From Ktedonobacteria bacterium (GTDB lineage: Bacteria; Chloroflexota; Ktedonobacteria; Ktedonobacterales; JACDGC01): 64,000 nucleotides of DNA. Below are positions 10,401-18,127 of the stretch, piece by piece. The stretch covers positions 1 through 64,000 of the forward strand of contig DAIDGU010000045.1 in the NCBI GenBank assembly GCA_027459785.1, in the 5' to 3' direction. Numbering within the stretch: the first letter of the stretch is position 1; each line of letters begins with the position of its first letter. The position numbers were made by a program, and so were the translations under genes. Under the pieces are notes generated by a model. It was not told the origin of the DNA. It worked only from the letters and a program-made list of their open reading frames with translations, and searched no databases.

Positions 10401-10943
10401 ACAAAGCAGCCTTGGTATGAGTTACAACAGCCTCAGTTTGCCTTCAAAACAGCATTTGAAAGTCCAAAAATTGTTTCTGTCAAATTTGGTATCCAAGCTG
10501 GGTTTGCATTTGATTCTTCTGGATTCTACTCAAACAATGCTACTTCATTTGTATATCCCGGCACAAAATGGTTGACAGCATTACTAAACTCATCGATTTG
10601 TAATATATGCCTTATTAATCTCTGCCCTTCTGTACAGAATGGATATTCTCAGTTTTTTAATTATAACATTGATGTCTTGCCCATCGTCGAGCCGACGCCA
10701 GCGGATCAGGCGCAACTGGCAGAGCTGGTCGATAGCTTGCAAGCGATAGGCGGGCAGGGCGCGAAGGCGGCGGAGCTGGAGCGCGCCGTGGACGCAATCG
10801 TGTATCGCACATATGGGCTGACGGCGGAGGAGATCGCGGCGATCGAAGGCTGGCACGCGGGGCGACGGGCGACGGTGGGGCGCGGGAAAGCGGCGCGGGC
10901 GAACGGGCAGGCGGCGACAGCGACGGAGGATGCACAGCAATAG
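7485..10943 (+). CDS. Eco57I/PglX-like adenine-specific DNA methyltransferase
   Basis: 1152 aa from MPDRAANRP; AAAGGA at 7468-7473 favours this ATG over the one at 7473. The SAM-binding motif I is DPAVGSG (about 463-469), and the amino-methyltransferase motif IV NPPY is at about 711-714, so N6-adenine modification is expected. About 400 N-terminal residues resemble the helical domain of large restriction-modification methylases. The C-terminal third should be the target-recognition region. Bases 9955-10670 inside it are strikingly AT-rich, with codon use unlike the flanks, and the sequence returns to high GC for the last 90 codons. It pairs logically with the PLD-helicase 3.3 kb downstream. 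No PD-(D/E)xK nuclease motif was noticed, so cleavage may be done by a partner. Confidence 0.88.
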   Translation: MPDRAANRPIDLRDLETCETVPDIAALLRKLRYPIEPDPVAVPLDDGELPGALRDHVAARYPLADLTGAETEPLAVTLFVLRTGPLQAAALRGISQQWPRRFVGMHLLIFAAYDPEPAMPVPPTGAAREPAGVRTITFVNARRVGEGAQVRIKLHKLSVDRARPTRHDLETLCAIAVAPGASPTQVYQAQCAAFDVERITENFYRGYKRLFDAAKARIKAENPGIAAFYDDARLHTFTQRLFGRLMFLYFLQKKGALNGEQEFITKWYTESMIQHENYYRFVLEPLFFQTLNLPRDGNRSLLFGRVPYLNGGLFAPDADDHVGQVFLHDDLFAPKDTSGLLYFLNNHNFTVAEDTPLEVEVALDPEMLGKVFENLLEADERGKSGTFYTPRPVVAFMCREALGAYLARATGLDEQRLGWLLDEAESGAAVRDDAGHERLVPRTLAGALRQQLERALVQARVLDPAVGSGAFPLGMLALLVGVRRALYRVGEAQIAPHAAVVQDWKRAFIRDCLYGVDIKREAVEIARLRLWLALVVDADPFAMDPLPNLDYKLMAGDSLIETFDGVAIYPTRPAAGPVQATLGEDGVQARIRQLHELQADYFQPAQAGQRQTLQAAIHATEYALVDDRLTQREEQLRARYQLIERQLTLLQGRQETKAQRAELAAIVHEQGIIAATRADLRAGQPLPFFLFRLHFAPVFAEKNGFDIVIANPPYVSIETIKEKQTKDTLKETYPEVAAGRGDLYTFFYARGLQLLHEYGTLAFVTSNKFFRANYGKGLLSLLQKSTSVRMIIDFGDAPVFDAAAYPCIVVADKGEPAPDHTFSGMTATGIISDVKDLEKIRPLMAIYNKLTLQHKSIQPPTTIDGATILVEKLLQYGIPLSEYVGNKSYRGVVTGLNNAFVVSSETRNYLIEEDPQNIEVLKPYLRGRDVTRYSLNSAGLWLIYTYHGIDIDDYPSIKAYLLPFKAELEKRATKQPWYELQQPQFAFKTAFESPKIVSVKFGIQAGFAFDSSGFYSNNATSFVYPGTKWLTALLNSSICNICLINLCPSVQNGYSQFFNYNIDVLPIVEPTPADQAQLAELVDSLQAIGGQGAKAAELERAVDAIVYRTYGLTAEEIAAIEGWHAGRRATVGRGKAARANGQAATATEDAQQ

Positions 10944-11050
10944 TCCTTAAGAGATCTACCGAATAGCCCAATCGGCGAAAAAAGGGGCAATTGCTATTTC
11001 TGCTACATATCCTAAAGGATAGGAAGATATGTTCGATGTCTAGCACCCCT

Positions 11051-11079
11051 TTGACGGATGATACCGTATTTGGTATCAT
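11051..11079 (+). promoter_or_regulatory. Promoter of the toxin-antitoxin operon
   Basis: -35 TTGACG (11051-11056), a 17-base spacer and -10 TATCAT (11074-11079). The predicted start is near 11086, about 33 bases before the toxin ATG. The -10 hexamer is part of an inverted repeat (see the operator entry). Confidence 0.7.
11058..11079. promoter_or_regulatory. Inverted-repeat operator overlapping the TA promoter
   Basis: Perfect 8-bp arms ATGATACC (11058-11065) and GGTATCAT (11072-11079) with a 6-base centre. They cover the promoter spacer and the whole -10 box. The XRE-type antitoxin encoded downstream would block RNA polymerase by binding here, the usual autoregulation of HigBA-like pairs. 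The site is seen directly; the binding protein is an inference. Confidence 0.65.
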
Positions 11080-11118
11080 AGTGTTAGGGACGGTGCATTC
11101 CTGATTGTGGGAGGCATG

Positions 11119-11463
11119 ATGTCCTATCAAGTTGTTTTCTATAAAGATGCGCGCGGAGAAAAGCCGGTTGCCAAGTTTTTGCGGAGCTTATCCCCAGAAG
11201 CACGGGCGAAGTGTGGGAGTTATCTGCGGTTATTAGAAGAGAAAGGATTGCAGTTGGCAGCATCCCACATGAAAAAGCTTGAGAAGGACGTGTATGAGTT
11301 GCGACCGGAATTAGGTGGAACTGAGTATCGGCTCGTTTTCACCTGGGCGCATGAAAAATTTTACATGCTGCATGGGACCAAGAAAAAAGCCGATAAATTG
11401 AGCAAGGGTGATTTCGTCACCATTCGCAGACGCCTGGAGGAGGTACAAAACGATGAAGGATAA
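11119..11463 (+). CDS. higB: RelE/HigB (Gp49-like) toxin
   Basis: 114 aa from MSYQVVFYKD, preceded by GTGGGAGG; an ATG one codon upstream is equally possible. The family pattern is clear: YQVVFYKD start, a central HMKKLEKDVYELRPELGGTEYRLVF, then the basic LHGTKKKADK. By family it is a ribosome-dependent mRNA interferase that is neutralised by the downstream antitoxin. It overlaps the antitoxin gene by 11 bases, toxin first, which is the HigBA order. It sits inside a putative defence island, where such pairs often act as stabilisers. Confidence 0.88.
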   Translation: MSYQVVFYKDARGEKPVAKFLRSLSPEARAKCGSYLRLLEEKGLQLAASHMKKLEKDVYELRPELGGTEYRLVFTWAHEKFYMLHGTKKKADKLSKGDFVTIRRRLEEVQNDEG

Positions 11464-11830
11464 CTACCAAACGCTGGATGATTTCTTGCAAGAAGAAACC
11501 CAGCGCGATCCAGCGTTTGCCGCCGCGTTGACTGAGGTGCATCATGACGATCAGCTTGGCGCTGAACTGGCGATGATGCGTGAGCGCCAGGGGCTGACGC
11601 AGCGCGAACTGGCCGAGCGCGCGGGGATTTCGCAGCCGATGTTGAATCGCATCGAACGCGGCAACCAGACGCCTAAAATATCGACGCTGTGGAAGATCTT
11701 GCGAGCGCTTCAAGCATATCTTCATCTCGATCCGCTGCGCGATGAAATAAGCGTTGCACCAAGCAATGCTATCCCCGCGCCTGATGTGCGGCTTGGTGCG
11801 CCGGTGCTGCCGGGGCCGCAACCGCAGTAG
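11453..11830 (+). CDS. higA: HigA-like XRE-family antitoxin
   Basis: 125 aa from MKDNYQTLDDF, with GGAGG 12 bases upstream inside the toxin gene, so translation is coupled. An N-terminal toxin-binding segment (about 1-35) precedes an XRE helix-turn-helix (about 40-95): MRERQGLTQRELAERAGISQ, then IERGNQTPKISTLWKIL. The C-terminal tail is proline-rich. It is expected to bind the toxin and the palindrome at 11058-11079. Confidence 0.88.
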   Translation: MKDNYQTLDDFLQEETQRDPAFAAALTEVHHDDQLGAELAMMRERQGLTQRELAERAGISQPMLNRIERGNQTPKISTLWKILRALQAYLHLDPLRDEISVAPSNAIPAPDVRLGAPVLPGPQPQ

Positions 11831-11887
11831 CCTGATAATATCGGTCATTGATACCACAGCTTTCAATGAATTTTACCCATACTTGTA

Positions 11888-12088
11888 CTACTCATCGCAC
11901 TTGCCCTGTGAATGGAGACGAGCGGAGTAGTCTGCGATGGCCTCTTCAATCGTTATTTCGCCCCGCACATAGTGTTCGGCGTATTCAAAGAAGATCGGAT
12001 CGGGTTCAATGCCATCGAGCCGAACCTGCACCAACGCATCTTCTATGATCTTGCGGCGACGCGCTTGTTCTTCTGGTGAGGGCGACAT
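11888..12088 (-). CDS. VbhA-like antitoxin without an adjacent Fic toxin
   Basis: 66 aa, with GGGAGC before the ATG. The layout matches the antitoxin VbhA family, which inhibits Fic-domain AMPylators: charged N-terminus EEQARRRKIIEDAL, then VRLDGIEPDP, then YVRGEITIEEAIADYSARL. In the inhibitory helix the family's Ser-x-x-x-Glu-Gly appears here as Gln-x-x-x-Asp-Gly. No Fic motif (HPFxxGNG) is encoded next to it. It runs against the flow of the surrounding island genes. It may be an orphan, or its partner may be elsewhere. Confidence 0.65.
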   Translation of the reverse strand: MSPSPEEQARRRKIIEDALVQVRLDGIEPDPIFFEYAEHYVRGEITIEEAIADYSARLHSQGKCDE

Positions 12089-12190
12089 AGATTTGCTCCC
12101 ATTTATTTATGATATCTGTTTTCTTGAGTATAGCATAGTTCACGCTGCCCTATCATATTGTAAAAAACTGGCAAAGCTCAAGCGCGAGAC

Positions 12191-12219
12191 TTGCTATTCC
12201 GATAAGAATAAGCGACAAT
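12191..12219 (+). promoter_or_regulatory. Possible promoter of the three-gene cassette
   Basis: TTGCTA (12191-12196), 17 bases, GACAAT (12214-12219), placed about 35 bases before the ATG at 12255. Both boxes match the consensus at four of six positions, so this is weak, but spacing and position fit and the stretch is locally AT-rich. Confidence 0.3.
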
Positions 12220-12254
12220 GGTGTTGAAAGCGATCAGAAGGGAAGAAAACAGTT

Positions 12255-13010
12255 ATGGCGAAAGTGTATGGCAATGCGCCTATTCAAGAGGCGTTGTGCG
12301 ATTTTCGCTTCGTCCCCGACGGCACCTGGGATGCCACTTCGGTGGGTTTTATCTATGATCGCCTTCAAGAGCCACCAGCATTTTCGCAGAAGCAGCAGGT
12401 GACAAACTTTAATATCACCCTCACGACCGAAGCCAACCACATCGGGCAAGCCTTTGGCGTGACACCACAGATGCGCTTCATGCCGGCAGATGATGATAAA
12501 ACGCTGGTGCAAGTCGCCCCCTACATGCTAGCTGTGAACCGATTGCGGCCATATAAGGGGTGGGAAGCCTTTCGCCCGTCCATCTTGCGGGGCTACAATG
12601 CCTACAGAGCAGTCAGCCCTGGCGCAACATTGCAATCAGTCACGTTGCGCTACATCAACCGCATAACCTTTAGTATGACTACTCTCAACTTAGAACACTA
12701 CTTCCGGTTTTATCCGCGTCTCGATATTGGGGATATGCAAGATTATAGCAACTTTTTCAGCGCCGTCCAGGTGCCATTCAAGGGCAACCGCGATGTGTTG
12801 ACGCTTATGCTAGCAACGCCGCTGGAGTCTCAGCCCGAACACACCATTGCAGTGGATTTGGATCTGGGGTATCAACTCCGTCAGCCGGAATCGATTCCGC
12901 TGGACGGCATCCCTGACTGGATCGATCAAGCGCATGCACACATCGAACACATCTTCGAAGAATGCATAACCGACGAGTTGCGTATTCAGTTCAAGGAGGT
13001 CCATGACTGA
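12255..13010 (+). CDS. TIGR04255-like family protein
   Basis: 251 aa, with AAGGGAAGAA upstream. The N-terminus VYGNAPIQEALCDFRF matches the start typical of the TIGR04255 family (proteins of about 250-270 aa, function unknown). LRYINRITF in the middle and the acidic, helical C-terminus fit too. No membrane segments. It overlaps the next gene by one base (TGATG), so the two are translated together. It is the first gene of a tightly spaced three-gene set lying between the methyltransferase and the helicase. Confidence 0.75.
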   Translation: MAKVYGNAPIQEALCDFRFVPDGTWDATSVGFIYDRLQEPPAFSQKQQVTNFNITLTTEANHIGQAFGVTPQMRFMPADDDKTLVQVAPYMLAVNRLRPYKGWEAFRPSILRGYNAYRAVSPGATLQSVTLRYINRITFSMTTLNLEHYFRFYPRLDIGDMQDYSNFFSAVQVPFKGNRDVLTLMLATPLESQPEHTIAVDLDLGYQLRQPESIPLDGIPDWIDQAHAHIEHIFEECITDELRIQFKEVHD

Positions 13011-13810
13011 TGGCTTTACTTGCACCCCGTGACAATCTACCTGGCACCCAATTCGAGGTACCGCCAAATTATGATACTCAAGCATCAGCAACGTATCTGC
13101 TCGATGCCAGCTTGTATTGGTTGGAAACGCAGGGTTTGTTTGAACCAGAAGGCGCAGTTGCAGCGGCATTGAAAAATTATTCAGGGCTGGTGTCGTTGTT
13201 TCATGACATTGGTGTGATGGTAAAAACATTTGCACCTGCTACTCGGATGCACATTCTTCAGAAGGAGCCTCAAGCACTGGCACGTGCAAAAGATGTCATA
13301 TTACTGCTAGATGACAGCTATCTTTTCCAAGAAAGGACACAAGCACGCATCCGCGCTCGCTCTCCTGAAATGGAACCCTTGCTAGCCGCTTTGCGCGATC
13401 GTGATCTCGTATACGTTGATGCAGCACCATTGTTATTGCTCGAACAGCAAATACGTCAACTCGCCGCTTTCCGCCACTTGCAACCAGGTTGGAACGGTTA
13501 TCAAGGCCGTGCCATCACGCCACAAGCCATCACAGCAGCGCATCGGTTACTGGCGCTCATCTTAGAACAATTATGGTTCAGCGCCCGCAACACTGCCTTC
13601 CCCGATGTGATCGTCCCCGTACCGGATGGCGGCGTTCAGTTTGAATGGCGGCGTGGTGCGCGCGAACTGGAAGTCGGCATCGGTCCTGATGGCGCATTAG
13701 GGTATCTTTTGACGGAACAAACCGGTGTTGAAGAAACCGAAGAAGAAGCCGAACGAGTAACCCGCACGGAGATCTTGGGGCATATCGCCTCTGTCGTTCT
13801 CGCACAGTAG
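13010..13810 (+). CDS. Unknown protein with a GWNGY / DGGVQFEW domain
   Basis: 266 aa. The start is fixed by a perfect AAGGAGGT (12993-13000) nine bases before an ATG that overlaps the previous stop by one base. The first half (about 1-145) is alpha/beta-like and resembles a small nucleotide-binding or toprim-like fold only vaguely. The second half has the pattern LQPGWNGYQGRAITPQAI, then PVPDGGVQFEWRRGARELEVGI, which I have seen in small uncharacterised bacterial proteins, often encoded beside TIGR04255 genes. Function unknown. Confidence 0.75.
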   Translation: MALLAPRDNLPGTQFEVPPNYDTQASATYLLDASLYWLETQGLFEPEGAVAAALKNYSGLVSLFHDIGVMVKTFAPATRMHILQKEPQALARAKDVILLLDDSYLFQERTQARIRARSPEMEPLLAALRDRDLVYVDAAPLLLLEQQIRQLAAFRHLQPGWNGYQGRAITPQAITAAHRLLALILEQLWFSARNTAFPDVIVPVPDGGVQFEWRRGARELEVGIGPDGALGYLLTEQTGVEETEEEAERVTRTEILGHIASVVLAQ

Positions 13811-13834
13811 CGCCCATGCGAACACGGAGGGATC

Positions 13835-14185
13835 GTGGAAGAGATCGCTGACGATGATATTTTGTATCGCCGTATATTTCCAGCCTATGTTGAAGCCGAT
13901 GGGATCATCAGTTCAGCTGCCTTCGATGATGATTCCGGCAATGTTTCCGTCGATCTCGCCCGTCTGACGACGCCGACGGAAAGCGTTGGGCGTGCCAAGG
14001 GATCAAACTATGGTCTGGCTGAGCTTATAGCGTTCATACCGCGTTCATTGGGTTTTCGCATTTACCGCCAACCAGAAGAGGGGAATCCAGCCCATGCGAT
14101 CATTGAAGGCGTGAAAACACGCGGCCAAAGGCGGAAGCTAGCCAAGGCGGCAAAAATTATCATCATGCCAGCAAGTAAAGAATAG
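13835..14185 (+). CDS. Small unknown protein (DDxLxRRI ... NPAHA type)
   Basis: 116 aa with a GTG start; GGAGGG lies just upstream. Conserved-looking blocks are DDDILYRRI, ISSAAFDDD, VSVDLARLTT and GNPAHAIIEG, with a basic C-terminus (RGQRRKLAKAAKIII). I believe this pattern recurs in uncharacterised bacterial proteins, but I cannot name a family. It is third in the cassette, 24 bases after the previous gene and 85 bases before the PLD-helicase. Confidence 0.7.
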   Translation: MEEIADDDILYRRIFPAYVEADGIISSAAFDDDSGNVSVDLARLTTPTESVGRAKGSNYGLAELIAFIPRSLGFRIYRQPEEGNPAHAIIEGVKTRGQRRKLAKAAKIIIMPASKE

Positions 14186-14270
14186 GGGACGATAGTCCCA
14201 CGCGCTTCCCTTCTGTGTGGCGGGCGGGGAATGATGAGAGAGACACCGCAACGCAGAGAGGATGCCCGCC

Positions 14271-17200
14271 ATGACCTATTACCCGCCGGATATCATCGAC
14301 AACGACGCCGCCAAGCTGGACGACGCCCTGTGCCGCACGATCCGCGAGGGTGGCCAGCGCACGCTGGACATCGCCACCGGCTATTTCGCGCCGACGGTGT
14401 GGCATCTGGTGGGCGCGGCCTTCGGCGAACTGACGGCGCTGCGCCTGTTGCTGGGCGAACGGCCCGACGTCGGCTATGGCGGCCATGACACGCTGGACCT
14501 GCGCCGCTACTATCGCCACAAGATCGCCGGCGACCTGGCCGCGATGGCCTTCGACCGCACGCATGCCCGCCTGGTGGATGACCTCGTCGCCTTCCTGGAG
14601 CGCGCCAGTGTCGATGTGCGCCTGTTTGCCGGCCCCTTTCTGCACGCCAAAGCGTACATCTTTGAGCGCGTCCACTTCGTCGGGTCGGGCAACTTCACCA
14701 TCCCCGGCCTCACACGCAACTCTGAATTGCTGCTGGCGGGGACGGGCGAGGGGGCATCCAGGGCGCTGCACGAGTGGTTCGCCAACAAGTGGGCGGAGAG
14801 CGCGGATTACAAAGACGAACTGATGGCGACCTTGCGCGCCTCCAAGTTCGGCTCCCAACCCTACACGCCCTTCGAGGTCTTCATCAAGGCGCTGTATGAA
14901 TATTTCAAGGACCGCATCAATCTGGACGAAGAGCGCGAGGCGGCAGTGGATCTGGCACGGTTCCAGGAAGAGGGCAAGGCCGAGGCGCTGCGCCTGCTGG
15001 ATAAATGGGGTGGCGTCCTCATCGCGGATGCCGTGGGCCTGGGCAAGACCTACATCGGCCTGAGCCTGCTGGAACACGAACTGATCCTTAAGCGCCGCAA
15101 ACGGCGGGTTTTGCGCGGCCTGGTCGTCTGTCCGGCGCAACTGCGCGATCTCATCTGGGACGAGAAGATCCGCGATTTCGCCTTGCCTGCCGCTGTCATC
15201 AGCCAGGAAGAACTGGGCCGCGAAGACTTCGACTGGAAACGCTATGCGGATGTGGATGTCGTGCTGGTGGACGAGAGCCACAATTTCCGTAACCCCGGCA
15301 CGAACCGCTATACCAACCTCAGCAAGCTCATCACCAGTGGCAAACGCAAGCGCGTCATCCTGATGACCGCGACGCCGGTCAACAACTCGCTCTATGACCT
15401 CTATTACCAAATCCGCCTGCTGGCGCATGCCAACGATCACCATTTCCGCAGCCTGGGCATCAGCAACTTGCAGGGCTACTTCAAGGCTGCTAATCAGGGC
15501 GGGCTGGAGATCTTCGATCTGCTGGAAGAGACGACCGTGCGCCGCAGCCGCGCCGACATCCGCCGCCGGCAAGACGCCGGCGAGGAGGTCATCGTCAACG
15601 GTCGCCCGGTGCATTTTCCCGCCCGCCAATTGGCACGCATCGACTACGACCTGGATGGCACCTATCAGGGCTTTTACGGTGAACTCGTCGCCGCCATCGA
15701 ACGGCTGCACTGCGTGGCGTATAACATCGAGGCTTTCGCGCGCACCAAAACCGAGGCCACCGCCCAGGCCGACCAGCGCAACACCGCCCTCATCGCCCTG
15801 ATGAAGATGCTCTATCTCAAACGGCTCGAAAGTTCCGCCGCTGCCTTCGCCGCCAGCATCACGCGCCAGGCACAGTTCCAGGCGGCCTTCCTGGCGCAAT
15901 TACGCGCGGGCCGGCTCCTGAACGCCGCCAGCTATCGCGCGCTGCAAGCCCTGGCCGCCGACGACGCCCGCGACAATGGCGCGACGGAAGCGCTGCTGCA
16001 CGCCCTGCCAGCGGTGGACCCGGCAGCGTATGACATGGAACGCATCGCGCGGCTGGTGGAAACCGACCTGGCCACGCTGCAAACGGTGATGGATCTGGTC
16101 GCTCGCGCCCAGGAACAGGCGGCGCGGGCCGGCGGCGACGACAAACTGCGCCAGATCAAAGAATGTCTGGCTGGCGAATATCGCGGCCAAAAAGTGCTGA
16201 TCTTCACCAGCTATCACGACACCGCGCGCTACCTGGCGGACCAATTGCGCGCGGATGCTGATTGGCGCACAGCAGCGGGCCGACCTGAGATCGGTGTCAT
16301 CACCGGCGCGACCAAGGGCGACGAGCGCCAGGCGCTCATCGGGCGCTTCGCGCCCCTGGCAAACCCCACCGCCAACCACGCCGGACCGCCGCTCCAGATT
16401 CTCATCTCCACCGACGTGCTAGCCGAGGGGCAAAACCTACAAGATGCCGGCACCGTCATCAATTACGACCTGCACTGGAATCCCGTCCGCCTCATCCAAC
16501 GCGCGGGGCGCGTCGATCGCATTGGCAGCGCGTTCCCGCAGATCACGCTGGCCAACGTCTTCCCCGAAGCCGGCCTGGAAGAGCTGCTGGGGCTGGTTAA
16601 GCGCCTAGCCGACCGCATCACCACCATCGACCGCACCGTCGGGCTGGATGCCAGCGTGCTGGGCGAGATGGTCACGGATCGCTCGCTGGACCAACTGCGC
16701 CGGCTGCACGGCAACGACCAGAAGTTGCTGAGCGACTTGGAAACGCAAGCCGAACTGCTCTCGACGGAGGAGATGAAGTTTCCCCTCGTCGCCTACATGC
16801 AGCAGATCGGCAAGCGTGTGGTCGAAGACATTCCATTGGGCATCCACAGCGCGCGGCGTTATCTGGCGCGCGATAGCAAAACCGGCACGTTCCTGGCCTT
16901 CAACGCTGGCGACCGACACTTCTGGCGCTTCTATCCCGCCGACGGCGGCGCGCCCCTCACCCACATCCGCGCCATCTACCCGATGATCGCCTGTGATCGC
17001 GAGGAAGCGCGCTTGTCCACTCCCGCCGAGCCACCGTTTGCCTTGATCGAGCGCGCCACGCAGGACATCCTGGCGACGCTGCGCGGCCACCAGGCCAAAG
17101 CGCGCACGCGCCCGCCCCTCAGCGGCACCGCCCAGAAGCTCTACAATTGGCTCAACCGCCCACACCTTTGGACTGCCGACCACGCGCCGGACGCCACGAT

Positions 17201-17447
17201 CCTCGCGCGCCTCAACGCCGTCTTCCATGCTGTGCCGCTCAAACCGTATGAGCGCGATGCCACCCTCAAGGGACTCATCCGCCGCTATGAAGAGGGGAGC
17301 GATTTCATCCAGCTTGTCACTGACCTCGACGCCTTCTTCGCCGACAACGCCCTCTATCAAGAGAGCGACGCCGATGTGAGCGCCGCGGTCGCCCTCAAAG
17401 AAGAAGATCTGCGCCTGGTCTGCTATGAACACCTGATCGGTGGCTAG
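14271..17447 (+). CDS. PLD-nuclease / SNF2-family helicase fusion
   Basis: 1058 aa from MTYYPPDII; GAGAGG sits at the right distance for this ATG rather than the one at 14262. The N-terminal phospholipase-D-like domain (about 1-190) has H125-x-K127 (HAKAYIF) and GSGNFT. The SNF2 motor follows: ADAVGLGKT with Lys259, Walker B DESH at about 334-337, the TATP motif near 366, then the C-terminal RecA lobe with EGQNLQDA and QRAGRVDRIG near 743. PLD domains with one HxK usually dimerise to cleave DNA. The protein is probably an ATP-driven DNA translocase-nuclease. With the upstream methyltransferase this looks like a restriction system related to, but not identical with, DISARM or BREX gene sets. 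Confidence 0.88.
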   Translation: MTYYPPDIIDNDAAKLDDALCRTIREGGQRTLDIATGYFAPTVWHLVGAAFGELTALRLLLGERPDVGYGGHDTLDLRRYYRHKIAGDLAAMAFDRTHARLVDDLVAFLERASVDVRLFAGPFLHAKAYIFERVHFVGSGNFTIPGLTRNSELLLAGTGEGASRALHEWFANKWAESADYKDELMATLRASKFGSQPYTPFEVFIKALYEYFKDRINLDEEREAAVDLARFQEEGKAEALRLLDKWGGVLIADAVGLGKTYIGLSLLEHELILKRRKRRVLRGLVVCPAQLRDLIWDEKIRDFALPAAVISQEELGREDFDWKRYADVDVVLVDESHNFRNPGTNRYTNLSKLITSGKRKRVILMTATPVNNSLYDLYYQIRLLAHANDHHFRSLGISNLQGYFKAANQGGLEIFDLLEETTVRRSRADIRRRQDAGEEVIVNGRPVHFPARQLARIDYDLDGTYQGFYGELVAAIERLHCVAYNIEAFARTKTEATAQADQRNTALIALMKMLYLKRLESSAAAFAASITRQAQFQAAFLAQLRAGRLLNAASYRALQALAADDARDNGATEALLHALPAVDPAAYDMERIARLVETDLATLQTVMDLVARAQEQAARAGGDDKLRQIKECLAGEYRGQKVLIFTSYHDTARYLADQLRADADWRTAAGRPEIGVITGATKGDERQALIGRFAPLANPTANHAGPPLQILISTDVLAEGQNLQDAGTVINYDLHWNPVRLIQRAGRVDRIGSAFPQITLANVFPEAGLEELLGLVKRLADRITTIDRTVGLDASVLGEMVTDRSLDQLRRLHGNDQKLLSDLETQAELLSTEEMKFPLVAYMQQIGKRVVEDIPLGIHSARRYLARDSKTGTFLAFNAGDRHFWRFYPADGGAPLTHIRAIYPMIACDREEARLSTPAEPPFALIERATQDILATLRGHQAKARTRPPLSGTAQKLYNWLNRPHLWTADHAPDATILARLNAVFHAVPLKPYERDATLKGLIRRYEEGSDFIQLVTDLDAFFADNALYQESDADVSAAVALKEEDLRLVCYEHLIGG

Positions 17448-18064
17448 TGCGCGTTGCGCCAGGGGACGGGCGTGCCGGTGGCAGCGTCGCGCACGGGCAG
17501 GTGGTCGAAACACTCATTGATGCTGGAATGCGTCGCCACCTTTTCCAGATCCGCGCCGTAAATGTGTAGCGAGATCGCCAGGCTGTCGCCGGCGTTGCGC
17601 ACGCAATGGATGTTTTCTGCCGGTGGCACCAGCGCACAGGTCATGCCCGGCACCATCATATCCTCGCCATCGGTGCGCAGCCACCGTTCACCGCTGTCGT
17701 CGCGCAGCAGGTGATAGCGCGTCTCGCGCTCGCTGCCTTCCAGCACGCCTACCACGCACCAACAGATGTGGTCATGGATGGGCGTGAACTGCCCCGGTTG
17801 CCATACCAGTGCCACCACCGAAAACGCCCCGCTGGGCGCGACCATTACCAGATTTGCACTGTAGTGATCCGGCAGAGTGCGGCGGTGTTCAGGCGCGAGG
17901 AGATCCGGCGTCCGCAGCAGGCGCTTCAGGCGCGCTTCCACTGCATGGGCGAGGGCATGTGAATCATGTTCCACAGCGACGACCTGCTCGACCTCCGCGA
18001 CAAAGGCAGGGATGTCATAGCGGGCGAGATCCTGGTTTAGGGGCGACGATGACGATACGGACAT
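17444..18064 (-). CDS. Cysteine dioxygenase-family cupin
   Basis: 206 aa from MSVSSSSPLN with GGAGG upstream. The cupin core has the metal-ligand signature HDH in PIHDHICWCVVGVLEGSE and a third His in ENIHCVRNAG, which fits the non-haem iron thiol dioxygenase family. The likely reaction is oxidation of a thiol such as cysteine to a sulfinic acid; the exact substrate is uncertain. Its stop codon overlaps the convergent helicase stop by four bases, which marks the right edge of the island. Confidence 0.8.
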   Translation of the reverse strand: MSVSSSSPLNQDLARYDIPAFVAEVEQVVAVEHDSHALAHAVEARLKRLLRTPDLLAPEHRRTLPDHYSANLVMVAPSGAFSVVALVWQPGQFTPIHDHICWCVVGVLEGSERETRYHLLRDDSGERWLRTDGEDMMVPGMTCALVPPAENIHCVRNAGDSLAISLHIYGADLEKVATHSSINECFDHLPVRDAATGTPVPWRNAH

Positions 18065-18127
18065 AACACACCTCCAGATATTCCAGCGTGGTGTTCCGTC
18101 CCCAGTATACCATGCCGGCACACCCCC

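Noticed and set aside
14163-15899. 578-codon open frame on the minus strand
   Set aside because: It lies wholly opposite the PLD-helicase gene. High GC keeps the antisense frame open; the translation has no family pattern and no ribosome binding site.
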